From Deferrisomatales bacterium (GTDB lineage: Bacteria > Desulfobacterota > Deferrisomatia > Deferrisomatales > JARGFW01): 64,000 bases of DNA. Below the pieces are notes generated by a model. It saw only the letters and a list, made by a program, of their open reading frames with translations. It was not told the DNA's origin and ran no database searches. This document shows positions 1 through 8,695 of the stretch, piece after piece. Position 1 is the stretch's first letter; every line of letters begins with the position of its first letter. The position numbers and the translations under genes were made by a program. Location of the stretch: positions 48,266 through 112,265 of the forward strand of contig JARGFW010000001.1 in assembly GCA_029211085.1 (NCBI GenBank), in the 5' to 3' direction.

Positions 1-1
1 C

Positions 2-703
2 ATCGCCATGGTCATCGTGTGGAACGACCTGGCCAAAGGCGACACCGAGTACTGCGCCGGGCTGGTGGCGTTCAACTCCATCTTCCAGGTGCTGTTTTTT
101 TCGGTGTACGCCTGGTTCTTCATCACCTGGCTGCCGCCGAAGCTGGGCATCGCCGGAGCCACCGTGGACATCACCATCGGCCAGATCGCCGAGAGCGTGT
201 TCATCTACCTGGGCATCCCGTTCCTGGCGGGCATGTTGTCCCGCTTCCTGGGCCTGAAACTCAAGGGCCGGGAGTGGTACGAGACCAAGTTCATCCCCCG
301 GATCAGCCCCCTCACCTTGATCGCCCTGCTGTTCACGATCCTGGTCATGTTCAGCCTCAAGGGCGAGGTGATCGTCGCCCTGCCGTTCGACGTGGTGCGC
401 ATTGCGATACCGCTCACCATCTACTTCCTGGTGATGTTCTTCGTGTCGTTCTGGATGAGCCGCAAGGTGGGCGCCACCTACGGCCAGACCGTGACCCTGT
501 CGTTCACTGCCGCGTCCAACAACTTCGAACTGGCCATCGCCGTGGCGGTGGCGGTGTTCGGCATCGACTCCGGGGAGGCGTTCGCCGCGGTGATCGGGCC
601 CCTGGTGGAGGTGCCGGTGCTGATCAGCCTGGTCAACGTGGCCCTGCGCTTCCGGGGCAGGTACTTCCCCGGTGAGAGTCGGGTCGCAGGGGCCAGGTGT
701 TGA
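2..703 (+). CDS. acr3: Arsenite efflux transporter, ACR3 family (5' truncated by window edge)
   Basis: Only the C-terminal ~233 residues are in the window; the frame is open from base 2, so the start lies upstream. ACR3 permeases export arsenite (and antimonite) across the inner membrane. The fragment has several hydrophobic helices, begins with an ACR3-like stretch ([10 protein letters not shown]), and carries the conserved late-helix segment [11 protein letters not shown], whose Glu is thought to be functionally important in this family. The tail after RFRGRYF is short. No other ars gene (arsR, arsC) is visible downstream; the partners, if any, are upstream. The next gene starts 88 bases later and may be transcribed with it. 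The family call is strong. Confidence 0.93.
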   Translation: MAMVIVWNDLAKGDTEYCAGLVAFNSIFQVLFFSVYAWFFITWLPPKLGIAGATVDITIGQIAESVFIYLGIPFLAGMLSRFLGLKLKGREWYETKFIPRISPLTLIALLFTILVMFSLKGEVIVALPFDVVRIAIPLTIYFLVMFFVSFWMSRKVGATYGQTVTLSFTAASNNFELAIAVAVAVFGIDSGEAFAAVIGPLVEVPVLISLVNVALRFRGRYFPGESRVAGARC

Positions 704-790
704 TCCGGGTCAAGGCAGGGGAGTCGCCGGCGCGATAGGGTCGGGTAGTGTGACATCCGATTCCAGACCCCCGGCACCCCACACCCGACC

Positions 791-2101
791 ATGACCCAGC
801 CCTCCTCCTCGCCGGCTTTGCGCCCACACCCCACCAAGCTGTTCGTGGAGACCACCACCCGCTGCAACCTGCGCTGCGCCATGTGCGTGAAGCAGACCGC
901 GGACCACGGGGTGATGGAGGGAGACCTCGCTCCCGAGACCTTTGCGAGGCTGGCCCCGGCGTTTCCCCACCTGGAAGCCCTGGTGCTGTCCGGCACTGGC
1001 GAGCCCCTGCTGCACCCCCAGCTCGGGTCGTTCATCCGCACGGCAAAGACGGCCATGCCCCCCGGCAGTTGGGTGGGGTTCCAGAGCAACGGGCTGCTCC
1101 TGGACGAGGCGCGGGCGGCCGACCTGGTGGACGCAGGGCTCGATCGGGTGTGCCTGTCGGTGGACGCGGTGACGCCGGGCACCTTCGCCCGTCTGCGCGA
1201 GGGCGGCGAGGTGGGGGCGGTGGACCGGGCCCTGGCGGCGCTAGCGAGCGCCGAGAGTCGCAACGGCCATCGAGTGGACAAGGGGGTGGAGTTCGTCGCC
1301 ATGCGCGACAACGTGGCGGAGCTGCCGGACGTGGTCCGTTGGGCGGCCCGGCGGGGAGCGAGCTTCGCCCTGGTGACCCAGGTGCTGCCCTACGACGAGG
1401 GCCTCGTGGCCCAGGCCGCCTACGACCCCAACACCGACCGGGCCGTGGGGTTCTTCCAGCCCTGGCAGAAGCGGGCCGCGGCTGAAGGGATCGACCTGGA
1501 CCGCTACTTCCCGGTGCTGTGGAAGTACACGAAGACCCCCGAAGAGGAACGCATCATCGCGTTCGTGGAGGAGATGAAGGCGGCCGCCCACCGCCAGGAG
1601 ATCTTCGTCAACGTCCAGAAGATCCTGGCCCGGGACCACGGATGGCTTCAGCGGGTAGAGGAGATCTTCGGCGCGGCGGCCGAGGTGGCTCGGCAGGAGG
1701 GGTTGGACCTGCAACTCCCCGAGGTGGTTCCCGCAGGCGAGCGCACCTGCGCGTTCATCGAAGAGGGGGGCGCGTTCATCAGCTGGGACGGCAAGGTGCA
1801 CCCCTGCTACTTCCTGTGGCACGGCTACCGGTGTTTCATCAACGGCCGCGAGAAGTTCGTGCGCCCCAAGGTGTTCGGAGACCTGGCCGAACGGGCCCTG
1901 TTGGACATCTGGGGAGATGCCGCATACACGGCGTTCCGCGCCAGCGTGCTGGGCTACGACTACCCGTTCTGCTCCGACTGCAACCTGGCCAAGTGTTGTG
2001 ACTACGTGACGGCCGAGGAGTTCGAGCAGGACTGCTACATCAACCACGAGCCCTGCGGCGACTGCCTGTGGTGCAAAGGGGTGTTCCAGTGCCTGCGGTG
2101 A
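791..2101 (+). CDS. Radical SAM/SPASM protein with Cys-rich C-terminus
   Basis: 436 residues. The radical SAM cluster motif CxxxCxxC is at C25, C29 and C32 (TRCNLRCAMC), followed by a GTGEPLLHP segment typical of the SAM-binding half of the barrel. From C320 to the end there are 12 cysteines (HPCYF, FCSDC, AKCCD, PCGDCLWC, FQC), consistent with a SPASM-type domain binding auxiliary Fe-S clusters. Such enzymes modify peptides or mature metalloproteins. The overall shape resembles a group described as putative metalloenzyme maturases in Geobacter-like bacteria, but the substrate cannot be read from sequence. It follows the acr3 gene by 88 bases and converges on the MBL gene, 10 bases between stops. 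The ATG start gives the usual short lead before the CxxxCxxC motif. Confidence 0.85.
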   Translation: MTQPSSSPALRPHPTKLFVETTTRCNLRCAMCVKQTADHGVMEGDLAPETFARLAPAFPHLEALVLSGTGEPLLHPQLGSFIRTAKTAMPPGSWVGFQSNGLLLDEARAADLVDAGLDRVCLSVDAVTPGTFARLREGGEVGAVDRALAALASAESRNGHRVDKGVEFVAMRDNVAELPDVVRWAARRGASFALVTQVLPYDEGLVAQAAYDPNTDRAVGFFQPWQKRAAAEGIDLDRYFPVLWKYTKTPEEERIIAFVEEMKAAAHRQEIFVNVQKILARDHGWLQRVEEIFGAAAEVARQEGLDLQLPEVVPAGERTCAFIEEGGAFISWDGKVHPCYFLWHGYRCFINGREKFVRPKVFGDLAERALLDIWGDAAYTAFRASVLGYDYPFCSDCNLAKCCDYVTAEEFEQDCYINHEPCGDCLWCKGVFQCLR

Positions 2102-2111
2102 AGGCGGGCGG

Positions 2112-3005
2112 CTACTCTGCCTCCAGATACTCCCGCATCCCTTGCAGTGCGTTTCCCGTGAAATAGCTCTCGCGCGCCTGGATGTCGGGGGCCAGGGTGC
2201 GCCGGCGCGCGAACATCGGGTCGGTCGCGAGCAGTTCGGCCACCACCGCCTCGTGCCACGGCGCGGAACCGGCTTCCAGGTGGCGGCGGGCCACCGCTAC
2301 CCAGTGGTCCAACTGGTCGCGGGCGGCGGCGAAGAACGGCGCGGGATCCTCCACCCGGCCCCGGTGGCCCAGGCACACGCTGTGCGCGGGAACAGCCGAG
2401 GCCGCTTCGAGGGAGGCGCGGCTCACCTCATACTGGAACCGCGGCGGGGTGGCCGGGCGCCGGTACGGCCCTTCCGGGGTGTCGAGGCCGATGCCGGCGA
2501 CCTCCCCGGCGAACAGCACGCCGCCGACCTGGTAACACAGGTGGTGGGCGGCGTGTCCGGGGGTGTCGATGGCCACCACGGTGAGTCCGCCCATCCTGCT
2601 GTTCTCTGCAAATCCAATCCGGTCCTCCGGCACCGGGGCGATGGGGCCGTAGGCCTCGGCGACCTTTCCGAGCAACTTGCGGGAGCCCCGCCAGAGTTTC
2701 TCCGGGTCCACCAGGTGGGGGATGCCCTTGGAGTGGCACAGGGCGCGGGCGGCAGGGAACCGCTCCAAAAGCAGGCCCGCGCCGCCGGCGTGGTCGATGT
2801 GGATGTGGGTCAGGAGTACGCCGTCCAGCCGTCGCACCCCCTGGGCGGCCAGGGCGTCGAGCAGTACCGGGATGGTCGAAGCCGGGCCGGGGTCCACCAC
2901 CAGGGCGCTGTCCGGCCCGCGGACGATCCAGGCACCGATGAACTCCCGGAACCCTTCGAGGGCCGGTTGGTCCAGATCGACGAGGGTGAGCTCGACGGCG
3001 GGCAT
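2112..3005 (-). CDS. MBL-fold metallo-hydrolase
   Basis: 297 residues from the ATG at 3005, which has GGAG six bases upstream; an upstream in-frame extension to 3113 lacks a ribosome site and looks non-coding. The zinc-binding motif HxHxDH is at H67, H69, D71 and H72 (LLTHIHIDHAGG). Later metal-ligand candidates are the H of IDTPGHAAHH and SVCLGHRG. The family hydrolyses thioesters, lactones, glyoxalase II-type substrates and related compounds; the substrate here is not evident. It lies downstream of the PilZ gene on the same strand (131-base gap). It is not a lactamase with a signal peptide: the N-terminus is soluble. Confidence 0.88.
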   Translation of the reverse strand: MPAVELTLVDLDQPALEGFREFIGAWIVRGPDSALVVDPGPASTIPVLLDALAAQGVRRLDGVLLTHIHIDHAGGAGLLLERFPAARALCHSKGIPHLVDPEKLWRGSRKLLGKVAEAYGPIAPVPEDRIGFAENSRMGGLTVVAIDTPGHAAHHLCYQVGGVLFAGEVAGIGLDTPEGPYRRPATPPRFQYEVSRASLEAASAVPAHSVCLGHRGRVEDPAPFFAAARDQLDHWVAVARRHLEAGSAPWHEAVVAELLATDPMFARRRTLAPDIQARESYFTGNALQGMREYLEAE

Positions 3006-3135
3006 GGAATCTCCGGTGCGGGGAGCGGCAATCCGGACTCTAGGCAGCGGGGCCGGCGGTGTCAATCCGCGACGACCACGGTCCCCGCCCCCTTCGGCTG
3101 CGTTCCACGGCATGTGGCGGGGCCTGGAGCGCGGA

Positions 3136-3963
3136 CTACCGGAACGCCGGGACGGTGGTCGGCAGGGCTGGAGAGACGCTGCAGCCCAGCCGGGTTTCCA
3201 GGTACGCCAGGAGTTCCGGGGAGAGCTGGGTGAACTCGAGGCCCATCCCCATCTCCCCGGCGGAGGTCCGCAACCAGCGCACCACCCCCTGGGCCTGGGC
3301 CGGGCCGAAGGTGGCGCTGACGATCATCCGTAGGGGGGTACCGGGGGGCTGCAACTGGTCGGTGCGCAGGAACACCCCGCCGGACGACAGGTTCTCCAGG
3401 GTGGCCCGGGTGCCGCCGGGGAGAAGGAACGCAAGGCACTCCACGGTCAACCGGCCCTGCCGGCGCCGTTCCTCCCTCTCTTCCTCTCCGGGGCAGGGGC
3501 GCAACCGCGGCCCGGCACGCGCGGACGACTCCCAGGCTTTTCCGAGGGCGTGCGGCGGGGAGTCCCCTGGCGGTCCAGCCGCCGCGGTCGCCGCGCCCCC
3601 CGGCGGGCAGGCCGAGCCGCGGGGCAGCAACGGCAGCGGTGGCCGCCGCAGGACGATCTGCTCGGCCGCCTCGTCCTTGCAGGTCTGGAGCATCGTCAGC
3701 AGGGAGGAGGGCAGCGGGGTGATCTCTGCCAGCCGGCGCTCCTCGTAGGGCATCAGCCGCGCCACCGATTCGATCGCCACGTCGCACAGGGCGAGTTGGA
3801 ACTCCGGATCCTTGGCGTGGCGCACGTGGTCCAGGGCCTGGCGCACGTGCGCCAGTTTCACCGCGATCTCCTCCTGGATCCCTTGGCGGCAGGCGCGGCA
3901 AAGCCCCGCGGCGTCCGTGCGCACGGCCCAACCCCGCTGGGAACAATACCTGCACCTCGCCAC
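3136..3963 (-). CDS. PilZ-domain protein with N-terminal zinc-ribbon-like motif
   Basis: 275 residues from the GTG at 3963, chosen because GGAGG sits eight bases upstream and because it places a CxxC pair (CRYC) right at the N-terminus, with a second pair CRAC about 20 residues on. This suggests a small zinc ribbon. A helical middle region and a Pro/Gly-rich linker follow. The C-terminal ~100 residues form a PilZ domain: an arginine-rich RRRQGR segment and the NLSSGG signature match the c-di-GMP binding pattern RxxxR...(D/N)xSxxG. It is probably a cytosolic c-di-GMP effector; its target is unknown. The HD-GYP protein at 19.4-20.7 kb could be one of the enzymes acting on the same messenger. 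Confidence 0.82.
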   Translation of the reverse strand: MARCRYCSQRGWAVRTDAAGLCRACRQGIQEEIAVKLAHVRQALDHVRHAKDPEFQLALCDVAIESVARLMPYEERRLAEITPLPSSLLTMLQTCKDEAAEQIVLRRPPLPLLPRGSACPPGGAATAAAGPPGDSPPHALGKAWESSARAGPRLRPCPGEEEREERRRQGRLTVECLAFLLPGGTRATLENLSSGGVFLRTDQLQPPGTPLRMIVSATFGPAQAQGVVRWLRTSAGEMGMGLEFTQLSPELLAYLETRLGCSVSPALPTTVPAFR

Positions 3964-4270
3964 GTGCTCGCCTCCGCTTCGATGGTTCCCCGACCGGTGC
4001 ACCGCCAAGCACCGGAGAGCTGCTCCGGTACTGATCGGCAAGAACCAGGCACAGGCTGATTTTGGCAGCGGTATCCCGCAAGCGGCTAGCCGGCGGCGCC
4101 CTCTCGCTGCCGACCCTGTTGACCGGAGGCGGCAGCAACCCTATCCTGCCGGGGCGCTCTCCCACCGGCGGCAGCGCCTGGGTGGGTGGGGGGCACACGG
4201 CCGGCCCACCGCCGCCAAGCCCGGGGCTGACCGACGGGGGGACGGGGGTGACACGGAGGCACACCTCTCG
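3964..4270. other. Divergent intergenic region, no gene seen
   Basis: 307 bases between the PilZ gene (minus) and the PhnD-like gene (plus). The only supported element is the plus-strand promoter listed at 4119-4147. The rest is GC-rich without a convincing reading frame or hairpin terminator. Confidence 0.5.
4119..4147 (+). promoter_or_regulatory. Sigma-70-type promoter for the PhnD-like/kinase operon
   Basis: TTGACC (4119-4124) and TATCCT (4142-4147) are separated by 17 bases. This is a good match to -35/-10 consensus in an otherwise very GC-rich stretch, 124 bases upstream of the binding-protein start. Confidence 0.5.
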
Positions 4271-5152
4271 ATGACGACCGCCCATTTCCTGCGCCGAGTT
4301 GCCGGAGCGGCGCTTTGGCTGGCGGCCCTGGCGCCGGCCTACGCTGCCGAACCCGCGCCGACGGTGCGGTTCACCGTGATCCCCCGCTACAACCCCCTGC
4401 TGATGGTCCAGTCCTACCAGCCCATCATGGATTACCTCAGCGCCCGCACCCCCTACCACTTCGAGCTCAAACTAGCCCGGGACTACGCGGAGGCGGTGCG
4501 CCTGCTGGCAGACCGCGAAGTCGATCTGGCCAGCCTGGGGGGTGTCACCTTCATCAAGGCGTACCGCACCTTCGGCGCCGTGCCCCTGGTGCGGCCGCGC
4601 AACGCCGCGGGCCAGGCCCACTACCGCAGCGTTGTCATCGTGCGGGCCGACAGCGACATCCGGTCCCTGGAGGATCTGCGCGGACGCAGTTTCGCGTTCG
4701 GCTCCCACCACTCCACCTCCGGCAACCTGGTGCCCCGCACCTACCTGTTCCGCCACGGCATCGGCCTGGACGACCTGGGTTGGTACAAAAACCTGGGCAA
4801 GCACGACTCGGTGGCCAAGGCGGTGCTCAAGGGCAACGTCGATGCGGGAGCCGTGAAGGACGTGATCGCCGAGCGCTACCGGGAGCACGGACTGCGCTTC
4901 CTGGCCGAGTCCGACCCGATCCCGGCGGTACCCATCGTGGCCCATCCGGAGACCCCCGAGGGGGTGCGCCGGGCCGTGACCCGGGCCCTGCTGGCCCTGG
5001 ATCCGGTGGATGCGGAGCAACAGCGGATGATGGCTTCCTGGGATCCAGAGTTCCGCCACGGCTTCGTGCCCGCCACCCTGGAGGACTACCGCCCGATCGT
5101 GGAGATGCTGGACGCCGTGGGCAACGGTTGCGGCGAGGGCTGTCACCGGTGA
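4271..5152 (+). CDS. PhnD-like periplasmic phosphate/phosphonate-type binding protein
   Basis: 293 residues. The ATG at 4271 follows a CGGAGG site and gives a clear signal peptide (RR near the N-terminus, hydrophobic core, cut after AYAAE). The mature part matches the PhnD/phosphite-phosphonate binding fold: an early RFTVIPRYNP stretch, LADREVDLASLGGVTFIKAY, and FGSHHSTSGNLVPRTYLF, which holds the small-residue anion-binding loop typical of the family. No ABC permease or ATPase follows. Instead the stop overlaps the start of a sensor kinase, so the protein more likely presents a ligand to the kinase than feeds a transporter. Which anion or small molecule it binds cannot be told. Confidence 0.85.
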   Translation: MTTAHFLRRVAGAALWLAALAPAYAAEPAPTVRFTVIPRYNPLLMVQSYQPIMDYLSARTPYHFELKLARDYAEAVRLLADREVDLASLGGVTFIKAYRTFGAVPLVRPRNAAGQAHYRSVVIVRADSDIRSLEDLRGRSFAFGSHHSTSGNLVPRTYLFRHGIGLDDLGWYKNLGKHDSVAKAVLKGNVDAGAVKDVIAERYREHGLRFLAESDPIPAVPIVAHPETPEGVRRAVTRALLALDPVDAEQQRMMASWDPEFRHGFVPATLEDYRPIVEMLDAVGNGCGEGCHR

Positions 5153-6618
5153 GACAGCCCCTCCACGCGCGGCTCGGCATCGCCGTCAAGTTTTCGGTGT
5201 TGGCCACCCTGTTGGCGCTGCTCACCACCGCCGTGTGGGGTAGCTGGGTGTGGCAGCGGGAGCGCAGCCTGCTGGAAACCCAACTGCGCCAGAAGGGCCG
5301 CATCCTGCTCTCCTCCATGGCCATTCCGTTCATCAACGCCCTGCTCTACGAAGAGCTTGGGATCGTGGAGGAAGGGGGCCTGCTCGACAACTTCATCGCC
5401 GAGATCATGGGCCAGAGCGAGGTGGCGCCGGTGTACGCCATGGTGCTGGATCCCAACGGGGTGGTGCTGGCCCACAACGATTTCGCCGAGTACCGTCGGG
5501 TGTACGACGACCCGTTCAGCCGCGCGACCCTGAAGGCGGCGGAGTTCAGCATCACTCCGACCCAGCGCGGTGAAGAGCCGATCTGGGATCTGGCCCAGCC
5601 GCTGGCGGTGCACGGCCGACACTGGGGCGTGTTGCGGGTGGGCCTCTCCCTGGAACCCCTCAACCACTCCTTGGCGCAGTTGGCACGCCAGCTTGCGGTG
5701 TTCGGCGCCGCGTACACGGCGCTGGCCATGGCGTTGTCCATCCTCATCGGAACCCGGCTGGCGCGGCCCCTGCTACAGCTCGGCGAGAACATGGAGTCGG
5801 TGGGCGGCGAGTTGCCCGAACCGGGCCCCCCGTCCCAACGCAAGGACGAGATCGGCGACCTGGAGCGGGCGTTCAGCGCCATGGTCGAGCGCCTGCAGCG
5901 CAGCGAGGCCGAGCGCCGCGCCGCGGTGGACCGGCTGATCGAGGACGAGCGCCTGGTAGCGGTGGGGGAGACCGTGGCCGGGGTAGCCCACGAGGTGAAC
6001 AACCCCCTGGCGGCCATGGAGGGCGCGGTGTACCGCCTGGAGCAGGGCGCCGACGCGGAAGACGGGCGCTACCTGCGGATCCTCAAAGACGGGTTGGAAC
6101 GCATCTCGCGGGTGATGGGGCAACTCCTGGACCTGTCGCGCTCTGGTGAACTGCAGTTGGCCCAGGTGGATCTCCCCCAGTTCTGCCGCGACACCGAGCT
6201 GTTCGCCAAGGTGGCCGTGAAGAAGAACGCGCGGTTCGTCCCCAGTCGCGAAGTGCCCGCCCTGCGGGTGGGCCTGGATCGGATCAAGATACACCAGGTG
6301 CTGCTGAACCTGTTCGTCAACGCCTCGGACGCCGCCGGCGCGGGTGGCACGGTGCAGTTCGCGTGCGCCGTGGACGCCGCGACCCTGCGCTTCACGGTCT
6401 GCGATGATGGCCCCGGGGTTCCCAGGGAGATCGCCGAGCAGATTTTCGAGCCGTTTTTCACCACCAAGCCAGCGGGCCAGGGCAGCGGCATGGGCCTGTC
6501 GGTTTCCCGACGCATCGCCGAGAACCACGGCGGCAGCCTCACCCTGGAGCCCTGTTCCCAGGGCGCCTGTTTCCTGTTGATCCTGCCCCTCCGCATCGGC
6601 GCCGCGGTGGTGGGGTAG
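5149..6618 (+). CDS. Membrane sensor histidine kinase with HAMP domain
   Basis: 489 residues from a GTG whose last two bases overlap the preceding TGA (GTGA), indicating translational coupling. TM1 is at about residues 11-30 and a periplasmic sensor region of ~150 residues follows. TM2 (AAYTALAMALSILIG) leads into a HAMP domain and a short coiled coil. The H-box is AHEVNNPLAAM with His281 as the phospho-acceptor. The ATPase part shows the N box (NLFVNASDA), G1 (DDGPGVP), F box (FEPFFTTK) and G2 (GSGMGLS). The H-box type resembles NtrB/ZraS-like kinases. The binding protein encoded just upstream is the likely input partner. Its cognate regulator is uncertain: the nearest candidate, on the opposite strand at 7140-7474, is a broken gene. 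Confidence 0.9.
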   Translation: MRQPLHARLGIAVKFSVLATLLALLTTAVWGSWVWQRERSLLETQLRQKGRILLSSMAIPFINALLYEELGIVEEGGLLDNFIAEIMGQSEVAPVYAMVLDPNGVVLAHNDFAEYRRVYDDPFSRATLKAAEFSITPTQRGEEPIWDLAQPLAVHGRHWGVLRVGLSLEPLNHSLAQLARQLAVFGAAYTALAMALSILIGTRLARPLLQLGENMESVGGELPEPGPPSQRKDEIGDLERAFSAMVERLQRSEAERRAAVDRLIEDERLVAVGETVAGVAHEVNNPLAAMEGAVYRLEQGADAEDGRYLRILKDGLERISRVMGQLLDLSRSGELQLAQVDLPQFCRDTELFAKVAVKKNARFVPSREVPALRVGLDRIKIHQVLLNLFVNASDAAGAGGTVQFACAVDAATLRFTVCDDGPGVPREIAEQIFEPFFTTKPAGQGSGMGLSVSRRIAENHGGSLTLEPCSQGACFLLILPLRIGAAVVG

Positions 6619-6643
6619 CCACCGTGCGAAGAGGCCTTTTCCC

Positions 6644-7075
6644 ATGACCCTGGTGGAGTTCTTCGAGGTCCGCGGGCCGCGCTGGCAGTCGGTGCTGTGC
6701 GCCCAGGTGGAACAGGCGGTCGCGGCTGGCGAGCGGGTCTATCTGTTGGCCGACGGTGAGGCCGGGGCGCGCCACTTCGACGAACTGCTGTGGACCTTCC
6801 GAGACGACAGCTTCGTGCCCCACGCCCTCTGGCAGGGGGAGACCGCGGTGCCCGAGCCGGTGGCGGTGGGCTGGCAGGAGGGCAACCCCAACGACGCCCA
6901 CGTTCTGGTGCTCGCTCGACCGACGGTGCCCGAGCGGATCGACGGCTTCGCCCGGGTGATCGACCTGGCGCCGGTGGACCTGCCGGAGCTGCGCGAAGAC
7001 GCCCGGGCCCGGTTCCGGGAGTTCCAGAGCCGCGGCCTGCGGCCCACGTTCCATCGGGCGCCCCCTTCCCCCTGA
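6644..7075 (+). CDS. holC: DNA polymerase III chi subunit
   Basis: 143 residues, about the normal length for HolC. Chi links the clamp-loader complex to SSB during replication. The family core is visible as RVYLLADGEAGARHFDELLW, followed by DDSFVPHAL and DAHVLVL. It starts 25 bases after the kinase stop, so it may be co-transcribed, although the functions are unrelated. HolC is often found beside a leucyl aminopeptidase gene; that is not the case here. Confidence 0.88.
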   Translation: MTLVEFFEVRGPRWQSVLCAQVEQAVAAGERVYLLADGEAGARHFDELLWTFRDDSFVPHALWQGETAVPEPVAVGWQEGNPNDAHVLVLARPTVPERIDGFARVIDLAPVDLPELREDARARFREFQSRGLRPTFHRAPPSP

Positions 7076-7139
7076 CTGCCCCCGGCGCTGCCGAGGCTCT
7101 TTTTCCGATCCCTTGCCCAGGACATGCCCCCCACGAGCC

Positions 7140-7474
7140 CCGGGCCAGCCGTTCGGCGAAGGAGAACGGTTTGGCCAGGTAGTCGTCTCCCCCCCGGCGC
7201 AATCCCTCCACCCGTTCATCCACCGAGGCAACGCGCTAAGAATGAGTACCGGGGTCCGCACGCCCTGGGCGCGCCTCTGCTCGATGAGCGACAAGCCGTC
7301 CCGGCCCGGCAGCAGGATATCGACCGCTGCCGCTTCGTAGACTGGGTGGAGGGCCATTTCGAGCCCGGTTGCACCGTCGGCGGCCCGATCGACCACGGAG
7401 CCAGCCTGTTCGAGCCCGCGGGACACGAACGCAAGAAGCTGGGGGTCGTCCTCGACAACGAGGATCTTCGTCCA
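7140..7474 (-). pseudogene. Decayed response-regulator receiver domain (OmpR/PhoB type)
   Basis: Reading the minus strand from 7474 gives a classic receiver start, TKILVVEDDPQLLAFV, then VDILLPGRDG with the phospho-acceptor Asp. After ILSA the match continues only in another frame (about 7223 to 7140: DERVEGLRRGGDDYLAKPF). Adding one base near 7228-7232 would restore a continuous SALASVDERV reading. The codon where the start Met should be is TGG, and homology stops after FAERLAR, so the DNA-binding domain is gone. This makes three independent lesions: no start, a one-base loss, and a 3' truncation. It lies on the opposite strand downstream of the kinase and holC. Confidence 0.8.
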
Positions 7475-7759
7475 CGATCCCCCGATGAGAGGTTCTACTC
7501 CGTGGCCAAAGATACCGCGCCGGTTCGGCGGTCTCTCCTTTTCCCTCCGGGAAGGGGGCACGGGTCTTCCCTCACCTGCCGGTGTGGAACCGGCTACAGC
7601 GCCGCGCGCGACGAGGAACCCGGGCTCCGGACTCGGCAAGGCCCCTCTCCCCGCGCAACTTCTAATTCCCGATTAATCCCCGCTTCATCTTCCGGTGCCA
7701 TGGTGGGGCGCTGCCGGTTCCGCGACCGTTGGGAGCCAACCTGCCGGCCGGAGGAGACC
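7475..7759. other. Intergenic region between the RR remnant and the ABC operon
   Basis: Frames here are open by GC content but show no recognisable protein. A Shine-Dalgarno GAGGAG lies at 7751-7756 for the following gene. No convincing promoter is seen. Confidence 0.4.
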
Positions 7760-8695
7760 ATGATCCAAGCGCAGAACCTGACCAAGCGGTTCGGGGAGAT
7801 CCGGGCCCTGGACGGGGTGTCGTTCCACGTGGAGAAGGGAGAGATCGTCGGCCTGCTGGGGCCCAACGGCGCCGGCAAGAGCACGGCGATGAAGATCCTC
7901 ACCTGCTTCATGTCGCCCTCGGCGGGCACCGCCACGGTGGCCGGCCACGAAATCTTCGACGCACCCCTGGCGGTGAAGCGCCAGGTGGGCTACCTGCCCG
8001 AGAACCCGCCCCTGTACCCCGAGCTGACGGTGGACGAGTACCTGGAATATGCCGGCCGCCTCAAGGGCTTGGGGGGAATGGCACTGCGCACTGCCAAGGG
8101 CGCGGTGCAGGAGCGCTGCGGACTGGCCGCGATGGGGAGGCGGCGCATCGGCAACCTGTCCAAGGGCTACCGGCAGCGGGTGGGTCTGGCCCAGGCACTG
8201 ATCCACAACCCGCCGGTGCTGATCCTCGACGAGCCCACCGTAGGTCTGGACCCGGCGCAGATCTTGGAGATCCGCACCCTGATCCAGGAACTGGCCGCCG
8301 ACCACACCGTGGTGCTCTCCACCCACATCCTCCCCGAGGTCACCGCCACCTGTCAGCGCATCGTGATCATCAACGACGGCCGCATCGTGGCCGTCGATAC
8401 CTACCAGAACCTCTCCGAGCAGATGGACAGCAGCCGACAGGTGAGGCTGCGGGTGGCCCGGCCGGATCCGCAACTGGCGGCCCGGCTGCTGGCCCTGGAC
8501 GGAGTGCTGGCGGTGTACACCGAAGCCGACGGCGGCTACCGGGTGGAGTCGGGCCGCGAGCGCGACCTGCGGGAGGAGGTGGCCCGGGTGGCTGTGGAGA
8601 GCGGCGCCGGCTTGCTGGAGCTCGCCGGAGTAGCGGTGAGCCTGGAGGAGGTGTTTCTGCGGCTCACCACCGTGGAGAGGGAGGCCGCCGCATGA
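7760..8695 (+). CDS. ABC transporter ATP-binding protein (GldA/CcmA-like)
   Basis: 311 residues with a strong GAGGAG ribosome site four bases before the ATG. It has Walker A GPNGAGKST, the Q-loop region VGYLPENPPLYPELT, the signature LSKGYRQRVGLAQAL, Walker B LILDEPTVGLDP and the switch His in LSTHIL. The C-terminal ~90 residues form the extra domain common in the gliding-motility/multidrug GldA-type ATPases. It overlaps the permease gene by four bases (ATGA). Together with the next three genes it forms a Gld-type exporter module whose cargo is unknown; in non-gliding bacteria such modules are widespread. Confidence 0.92.
   Translation: MIQAQNLTKRFGEIRALDGVSFHVEKGEIVGLLGPNGAGKSTAMKILTCFMSPSAGTATVAGHEIFDAPLAVKRQVGYLPENPPLYPELTVDEYLEYAGRLKGLGGMALRTAKGAVQERCGLAAMGRRRIGNLSKGYRQRVGLAQALIHNPPVLILDEPTVGLDPAQILEIRTLIQELAADHTVVLSTHILPEVTATCQRIVIINDGRIVAVDTYQNLSEQMDSSRQVRLRVARPDPQLAARLLALDGVLAVYTEADGGYRVESGRERDLREEVARVAVESGAGLLELAGVAVSLEEVFLRLTTVEREAAA

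Noticed and set aside
4315..5148. Upstream in-frame extension of the histidine kinase
   Set aside because: Overlaps the PhnD-like gene in another frame and reads as Arg/Gly/Pro-rich sequence; the GTG at 5149 gives a normal kinase N-terminus.
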